DNA from: an uncultured beta proteobacterium
Lineage (GTDB): Bacteria > Pseudomonadota > Gammaproteobacteria > Burkholderiales > Burkholderiaceae_C
Reading direction: 5' to 3'
Assembly: GCA_903859265.1 (NCBI GenBank)
Contig: CAIOLZ010000443.1
Span: 1 to 10,495, forward strand
Length of the DNA: 10,495 nucleotides
Every line of letters begins with the position of its first letter. Positions within the stretch are counted from its first letter, which is position 1. The position numbers were made by a program, and so were the translations under genes. This document shows positions 6,864-10,495 of the stretch, piece after piece. Under the pieces are notes generated by a model. That model was not told the DNA's origin and searched no databases. It saw nothing but the letters and a program-made list of their open reading frames with translations.

Positions 6864-7832
6864 TTAACCCGCTGCGCTGGCACACAAGGCCAGCGCCTGC
6901 AGGCATGCTTTTTTGTGATTTTCACCAATGGCGGGGCCAATTTCCAGCGCGTTCAGACGCAGTCCGAAAGGTAAATCGTTTTTACTGGCCGCCAGCACCC
7001 ACGCGCAAAGCCTTGAGAGACGCAATTCAAGCGAGGCACCACGGCCGCCAAAACTGCCCGTGTTGGCGAGGTCGAGCCACAGCTCAAATCCTTGTATCTG
7101 CTGGCTGTCGCGGCTTACCAGTTCGCCGCTTTTGGCAACCTTTTTCCACACCACGGTTTTCAGCGGATCGCCGCGCCGGTAGTTGCGCACGCCATCAAAT
7201 TCGCCGGTGTCGCTCCGGTGCTGGCTAGGGGTGGCGCCAGGGCTGGCCTGTCCGGCTGGGAGCGGCGGAGCGTGGATTTCCGGAGCCGGGTAAATCAATA
7301 TTTTTGATGCGGGCCGCCACACCGTCCAGACCCGAAAAGTGCCCAGGGGGAATCGGGTCTCAGCAGTCAGCGTGGGTATCGGTTGCAGGCCGCGATTCTT
7401 GACCGGAAAAGCGACTTGCACATTGCTGCTCCCCCGCGCCGGAACGTCGGTCCAACTCCATTGGCCAGAACCCCAGACCGCGACGCCAATCCCATGGCGG
7501 ATACTGCGTCGCTGACTCACCAGCTGCACCGTCACCGATGCGCTGGTGCCTGCAAATTGGGGTTCCGGTGCCACCAGATTGAGTGTGATGCCACGCAGCG
7601 TTCCGTGGCACACATGCATCCCAACGAGGGCGCTTCCGGCGAGTAAAAAAGTCAGCACATAGCCCAGATTCAACTGGTAGTTGATGCTTGCAATCAGCAG
7701 GACCAGGAGGGTTAATGCCATCATCCAGCCCGGTGGCGTGGGCAGGATATAGACGGTGCGTTGCGTCAGCGTCGTGGAGTCGCGCGCAGTGAGTCGGCTC
7801 AGCCAGAACTTTTCCAGCCGCGCCTTGATCAT
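6864..7832 (-). CDS. DUF58 domain-containing membrane protein
   Basis: The protein has 322 residues. Two hydrophobic segments (about 36-50 and 55-73) anchor it in the inner membrane. A beta-rich stretch (about 80-180) follows, with PVKNRGLQPIPTLTAETRFPLG typical of the family. The hallmark DUF58 motif runs GEFDGVRNYRRGDPLKTVVWKKVAKSGEL (positions 210-238; key residues EF, R-Y, GD, W, A, L). After it comes a degenerate von Willebrand A-like tail (ELWLDLAN at about 250-257). DUF58 proteins are nearly always encoded next to MoxR AAA+ ATPases and are thought to be adaptors or substrates of the ATPase, but no biochemical activity is established. The start codon overlaps the moxR stop in an ATGA, indicating translational coupling, and its own stop is 6 nt before the transglutaminase start. 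This order equals the P. aeruginosa moxR-DUF58-tgpA arrangement. Confidence 0.9.
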   Translation of the reverse strand: MIKARLEKFWLSRLTARDSTTLTQRTVYILPTPPGWMMALTLLVLLIASINYQLNLGYVLTFLLAGSALVGMHVCHGTLRGITLNLVAPEPQFAGTSASVTVQLVSQRRSIRHGIGVAVWGSGQWSWTDVPARGSSNVQVAFPVKNRGLQPIPTLTAETRFPLGTFRVWTVWRPASKILIYPAPEIHAPPLPAGQASPGATPSQHRSDTGEFDGVRNYRRGDPLKTVVWKKVAKSGELVSRDSQQIQGFELWLDLANTGSFGGRGASLELRLSRLCAWVLAASKNDLPFGLRLNALEIGPAIGENHKKACLQALALCASAAG

Positions 7833-8749
7833 GGCAAAGGTACGGCCTGCAACATGGCGCGCACCTGCTCGGTCGCCCCGCGGCCCGCATTGCCAGCCGG
7901 AATCAGGCGGTGGGCGATGGTTTGCGGCAGCACGGCCTGCACATCATCCGGCGCGACATAGTTGCGACCACTCAGCAGAGCTTGCGCTTTTGCTGCCCGC
8001 AGTACCGCAATGCCGGCGCGCGGGCTCAGACCTTGCATAAACCATTGACCAGAGCGGGTGGCCGCTATCAGGTCCTGCACATAGTCCAGCAGCGGGTCTG
8101 CAGCGTGCACCTCCAGTACCTGCATCTGCAATGCGTGCAGCTCACCGGCGTCGAGCAGACTTGGCAGATGTTCCACCACGCTGCGGCGGTCACGGCCGGT
8201 TAACAGCGCGCGTTCCGCGATGCGGTCGGGGTAACCCAGCGATATGCGCATCAGGAATCGATCGAGCTGCGACTCTGGTAGCGCATAGGTGCCAACCTGA
8301 TCCAGCGGATTTTGCGTCGCAATGACAAAAAACGGATCGGGCAAGGCACGGGTTTCGCCTTCGATGGTGACCTGCTTTTCTTCCATTGCCTCCAGTAAAG
8401 CGCTTTGTGTTTTGGGACTGGCGCGGTTGATTTCATCGGCCAGCAATACCTGCGCAAAGATCGGTCCCGGGTGAAACACGAAAGCTTCTTTGACACGCTC
8501 ATAAACGGCCACGCCGGACAGGTCGCTGGGCATCAGGTCGGAGGTGAACTGCACGCGGGAAAATTGCAGGCCGAAGCTGCGGGCCAGTGCGTGGGCCAGC
8601 GTGGTTTTTCCAACGCCCGGCACGTCGTCAATCAACAGATGGCCACCTGCCAACAGGCAGGCTACGCAGTCCTGAATCTGCTTGCGCTTCCCAAATATGA
8701 CCGTGTTAAGCTGATCGAGTAATGCTTTTAGCGTGCGTTGTGCGTCCAT
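7829..8749 (-). CDS. MoxR-family AAA+ ATPase
   Basis: The protein has 306 residues, is cytoplasmic, and has the usual family length. In order: Walker A in VPGVGKTT (43-50), Walker B in LLADEINRA (102-110), sensor 1 in ATQNP (144-148), the conserved LPESQLDRF (157-165), and the lid with sensor 2 in GLSPRAGI (240-247). All catalytic residues are present, so ATPase activity is expected. MoxR proteins act as chaperone-like remodelers with DUF58 or VWA partners; the DUF58 partner is encoded immediately downstream with an ATGA overlap. It is the first gene of the five-gene minus-strand unit. The start at 8749 is set by an in-frame stop four codons upstream. No Shine-Dalgarno-like sequence precedes it, which is odd for a lead gene. 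Its promoter should lie between 8750 and 8829 or within the start of the divergent mechanosensitive channel gene. Confidence 0.95.
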   Translation of the reverse strand: MDAQRTLKALLDQLNTVIFGKRKQIQDCVACLLAGGHLLIDDVPGVGKTTLAHALARSFGLQFSRVQFTSDLMPSDLSGVAVYERVKEAFVFHPGPIFAQVLLADEINRASPKTQSALLEAMEEKQVTIEGETRALPDPFFVIATQNPLDQVGTYALPESQLDRFLMRISLGYPDRIAERALLTGRDRRSVVEHLPSLLDAGELHALQMQVLEVHAADPLLDYVQDLIAATRSGQWFMQGLSPRAGIAVLRAAKAQALLSGRNYVAPDDVQAVLPQTIAHRLIPAGNAGRGATEQVRAMLQAVPLP

Positions 8750-8829
8750 TGCGCAACGTTAACCGAAAACCTCGAATACAGAGTGAACCGGTGAACAAGA
8801 CCGGATAAATCGACCCTTCAAATTACCCC
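8750..8829. promoter_or_regulatory. Divergent intergenic region between moxR and the MscS-family gene
   Basis: These 80 bases separate two genes read away from each other and should hold at least one promoter. I see no convincing -35/-10 pair on either strand; GATAAA at 8804-8809 is a possible plus-strand -10 without a good -35. Two structures are visible. One is a direct repeat GTGAAC at 8783-8788 and 8791-8796 (8-base period). The other is an overlapping hairpin, CCGGT (8788-8792) pairing with ACCGG (8800-8804) around a 7-nt loop. They could be an operator or a leader stem, but nothing ties them to a named regulator. Confidence 0.4.
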
Positions 8830-10110
8830 ATGACGTTCTTGCAAAAAATTCCTGCACCCCAGCCGATCGACGACTTTGACGGGTGGATTGCTGCATTCTC
8901 CCAACCCTCTGTACTGATAGAACTCCTTGCCTTGGCAGTTTGCGTTGTGGTGGCCTGGGCTCTGGTGCGCGGCTTGCGGCGCGCATTGGAAAACGACAAT
9001 CCCCGGTCAATCTGGTTCGGACGCAAAACGCTTGATGGGGTTTTATTTCCGGCTGTGCTGCTGGTTTTGGGCGTTTTTGCACGCGATATTTGCGGCCACT
9101 GGATATCGGTGGCGTTGTTCAAAATTGCGATACCCGTGCTCTTGTCTCTGGTCGTCATCCGGGTGGGCGTCAAGGTCCTGCAATCGGCATTTGCGCAGAC
9201 GCGCTGGGTCCGTGTTTTGGAACGTTCCATTTCCTGGGCGGTCTGGCTTGCCATGGTGCTTTGGGTGACCGGACTGCTGCCGGCAATTCTGAATGAACTG
9301 GACCAGATCTCCTGGAAAATTGGCGGCAGCACGCTGTCCGTGCGCAACTTGCTGGAGGGCGCGCTGACGGGCGGGGCGGTGCTGATATTTACGCTATGGC
9401 TGTCATCAGGCATCGAAGCCAAATTACTGCGTTCTGCGACCGGTAACGAACTATCGCTGCGCAAGGCCGTGAGCAATGCGGTGCGGGCGTTGCTTATGTT
9501 CATCGGGCTCATGGTGGCCTTGTCGGCGGTGGGTATCGATCTGACTGCGCTGTCTGTGTTAGGGGGTGCGGTTGGCGTCGGTATTGGTTTTGGCCTGCAA
9601 AAACTGGCGTCCAACTATGTGAGCGGTTTTGTGATCCTGGCTGAGCGCAGCATGCGGATTGGCGACAACGTGAGGGTCGATGGTTTCGAGGGCATCATCA
9701 CCCAGATTAACGCCCGTTACACGGTCATTCGGTCGCTGGCCGGTCGGGAATCCATCGTGCCCAACGAAATGCTCATTACCAGCAGGGTCGAAAATCTCTC
9801 GCTCGCAGACTCGCGCATTTACCTTTCCACCGAGGTAACGGTGGGGTACGACTCGGACGTGGATCAGGTCAGGTCATTGCTGGTTGAGGCCGCCCTGGCG
9901 CAAAGCAGGGTGCTGAGGGACCCGGCGCCCGCGGCACAACTGTCCAATTTCGGGCCCAACGGGCTTGAATTCATCGTCGGTTACTGGATCAATGACCCTG
10001 AAAACGGGCAAGGCAATTTGCGTTCTGACGTCAATATCGCCATCCTTGCCGCGCTGCGCGCGCACCACGTCAGTATTCCACTTCCGCAGCGCGTCGTGCA
10101 TGCGGCGTAA
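8830..10110 (+). CDS. MscS-family mechanosensitive ion channel
   Basis: The protein has 426 residues, longer than E. coli MscS (286) because of extra N-terminal membrane segments. Hydrophobic segments lie near 28-48, 70-87, 92-113, 133-155, 176-194, 215-235 and 238-262. The last is the Gly/Ala-rich pore helix GGAVGVGIGFGLQKLASNYV (245-264), followed by VSGFVILAERSMRIGDNVRV and the MscS beta domain (about 277-325, with IVPNEMLITSRVENLS). The C-terminal alpha-beta domain ends in VSIPLPQRVV (414-423), matching the conserved 'I.IPFPQ' closing motif. The protein should open on membrane tension and release solutes during hypo-osmotic shock from the inner membrane. The start at 8830 is the only one possible upstream of the first membrane segment, since TAA occurs in frame at 8806-8808. 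However, it lacks a recognisable Shine-Dalgarno. The gene is divergent from the moxR unit and is followed by about 200 non-coding bases. Confidence 0.93.
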   Translation: MTFLQKIPAPQPIDDFDGWIAAFSQPSVLIELLALAVCVVVAWALVRGLRRALENDNPRSIWFGRKTLDGVLFPAVLLVLGVFARDICGHWISVALFKIAIPVLLSLVVIRVGVKVLQSAFAQTRWVRVLERSISWAVWLAMVLWVTGLLPAILNELDQISWKIGGSTLSVRNLLEGALTGGAVLIFTLWLSSGIEAKLLRSATGNELSLRKAVSNAVRALLMFIGLMVALSAVGIDLTALSVLGGAVGVGIGFGLQKLASNYVSGFVILAERSMRIGDNVRVDGFEGIITQINARYTVIRSLAGRESIVPNEMLITSRVENLSLADSRIYLSTEVTVGYDSDVDQVRSLLVEAALAQSRVLRDPAPAAQLSNFGPNGLEFIVGYWINDPENGQGNLRSDVNIAILAALRAHHVSIPLPQRVVHAA

Positions 10111-10165
10111 GTCCATGGAGTTCGCCGCGCCAACTACGGGATAGCCATGAATCCTATCGACGTAT

Positions 10166-10191
10166 TACAATAAAAGCACGGTCGTACTTTT
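10166..10191 (+). promoter_or_regulatory. Possible promoter -10 box abutting a 20-bp palindromic operator
   Basis: TACAAT (10166-10171) matches 5 of 6 bases of a sigma-70 -10 box. It is followed at once by AAAAGCACGG TCGTACTTTT (10172-10191), which pairs symmetrically at all but one C/A position and the central G/T. A palindrome of this type covering the expected start site is typical of a TetR-type operator. The AGCACG..CGTNCT core resembles, from memory, fatty-acid-degradation regulator sites (FadP type) of betaproteobacteria. No good -35 is seen. A weak terminator is the alternative, since six T follow the right arm. Confidence 0.45.
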
Positions 10192-10195
10192 TTGC

Positions 10196-10249
10196 CTATG
10201 CGGCAAGCGTGTTCTTGCTCTGTCAGACCGTGTTGGATTCGCCGCATAG
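10196..10249 (+). promoter_or_regulatory. Nested inverted repeats in the etfB leader
   Basis: CTATGCGGC (10196-10204) and GCCGCATAG (10241-10249) are exact 9-base inverted repeats separated by 36 bases. Inside or overlapping them, GCAAG (10203-10207) can pair with CTTGC (10214-10218) over a 6-nt loop; the two structures share bases 10203-10204, so they compete. If transcription starts near 10178, this would be folded leader RNA. Confidence 0.4.
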
Positions 10250-10259
10250 AATCGTCTAG

Positions 10260-10290
10260 TTGACGTACACGTCAACCAAATTTGGATATT
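10260..10290 (+). promoter_or_regulatory. Candidate MerR-type promoter and operator of etfB
   Basis: TTGACGT AC ACGTCAA (10260-10275) is a perfect 7-bp inverted repeat with a 2-base centre. Its left end, TTGACG, matches 5 of 6 bases of the -35 consensus, and GATATT (10285-10290) lies 19 bases downstream as a -10. The long 19-bp spacer with a dyad between the boxes is the arrangement used by MerR-family activators. The dyad resembles, from memory, LiuR sites (MerR family, branched-chain amino-acid catabolism). A start near 10297 would leave a leader of only about 14 nt. Confidence 0.5.
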
Positions 10291-10310
10291 TAACTTCTGG
10301 AGCGGCATTC

Positions 10311-10495
10311 ATGAAAGCATTGGTCGCGGTCAAACGCGTAGTGGACTACAACGTCAAAGTGCGGGTGAAGTCTGACGGCAGCGGAGTCGATACTGCCAAC
10401 GTCAAAATGAGCATGAACCCGTTTGACGAAATTGCGGTTGAAGAGGCGGTGCGGCTCAAGGAAAAAGGCGTGGTCAGCGAGATCATTGCGGTGTC
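10311..10495 (+). CDS. etfB: Electron transfer flavoprotein subunit beta, N-terminal part
   Basis: The first 61 residues are present; the gene continues past the right edge. MKALVAVKRVVDYNVKVRV and MSMNPFDEIAVEEAVRLKEK are highly characteristic of EtfB. EtfB binds AMP and, with the FAD-carrying EtfA, passes electrons from acyl-CoA dehydrogenases to ETF:ubiquinone oxidoreductase during fatty-acid and amino-acid breakdown. The start is set by GGAG at 10299-10302, 8 nt before ATG, and by the conserved N-terminus. etfA is expected next, beyond the window. The upstream palindromes suggest catabolic control. Confidence 0.96.
   Translation, partial: MKALVAVKRVVDYNVKVRVKSDGSGVDTANVKMSMNPFDEIAVEEAVRLKEKGVVSEIIAV

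Larger units (their letters stand above)
10111..10310 (+). promoter_or_regulatory. etfB upstream regulatory region
   Basis: These 200 non-coding bases lie between the channel gene and etfB. They hold a TACAAT box next to a 20-bp palindrome (10166-10191), nested inverted repeats (10196-10249), a 16-bp palindrome overlapping a TTGACG -35 (10260-10275) and a GGAG ribosome binding site (10299-10302). No convincing intrinsic terminator for the channel gene is visible near its stop. The density of symmetric elements marks this as a regulated promoter region. Confidence 0.6.

Noticed and set aside
7829..8749. Possible defence-type or methanol-dehydrogenase MoxR system
   Set aside because: The neighbours are DUF58 and TgpA, the general housekeeping MoxR arrangement; no methanol dehydrogenase, VWA or defence genes are present in the window.
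8823..9614. A 263-codon open frame antisense to the channel gene
   Set aside because: It lies wholly opposite a well-supported MscS-family gene, is Ser/Thr/Arg-rich without motifs, and is explained by the codon bias of the real gene.
10172..10193. Intrinsic terminator for the channel gene
   Set aside because: The symmetric arms are mostly A-T with an internal C/A mismatch and a minimal loop, so the stem is weak despite the six T that follow; an operator fits better, though this is not excluded.
1..10495. CRISPR arrays, tRNA or rRNA genes, insertion sequences, prophage or attachment sites
   Set aside because: I found no regularly spaced repeats, cloverleaf-like segments, transposase or integrase motifs, or terminal inverted repeats flanking any gene; the window is almost fully coding with uniform composition.

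Overview
The window looks like chromosomal DNA from a betaproteobacterium of the Burkholderiales, most likely Comamonadaceae (Rhodoferax/Polaromonas-like). This rests on the GC-rich coding bias, the electron transfer flavoprotein beta start at the right edge, and the MoxR, DUF58 and TgpA gene order. The genus is an inference from remembered family sequences, not a search. Ten protein genes fill almost the whole window. I see no rRNA, tRNA, CRISPR array, transposase or phage gene, and no gene-free stretch longer than 200 bases.

Left part, plus strand (1-2475): the 3' end of a circularly permuted ATP-grasp ligase gene, then an intact alpha-E domain protein gene (the usual partner of that ligase), then an HDOD-domain regulator with its own strong ribosome binding site. 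The first two belong to a widespread but poorly understood predicted peptide-ligase system.

Middle, minus strand (2476-8749): a compact five-gene unit, read from right to left as MoxR-type AAA+ ATPase, DUF58 protein, TgpA-like membrane transglutaminase, lytic murein transglycosylase B, and a DUF2628-like membrane protein with a C-terminal SPOR domain. Junctions are a 4-nt ATGA overlap, a 6-nt gap, a 4-nt ATGA overlap and a 3-nt gap, so the genes are almost certainly co-transcribed and largely translationally coupled. The first three genes match the conserved moxR-DUF58-tgpA arrangement known in Pseudomonas. The last two add a peptidoglycan-cleaving enzyme and a probable denuded-glycan-binding protein, so the unit looks like an envelope or peptidoglycan maintenance operon. 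It converges on the HDOD gene with stop codons directly abutting.

Right part, plus strand (8830-10495): divergent from the operon, an MscS-family mechanosensitive channel with about seven membrane segments. A 200-base intergenic region follows, then the start of etfB, which runs off the right edge. That intergenic region is the richest regulatory stretch in the window. It holds a TACAAT box abutting a 20-bp imperfect palindrome, a leader with nested inverted repeats, and a 16-bp palindrome that coincides with the -35 of a 19-bp-spacer promoter, as MerR-family activators use. Together these suggest dual control of etfB by regulators of fatty-acid or branched-chain amino-acid catabolism.

I did not find a clearly new biological system. 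The best leads are the extended envelope operon, the etfB control region, and the ATP-grasp/alpha-E pair followed by an HDOD gene.
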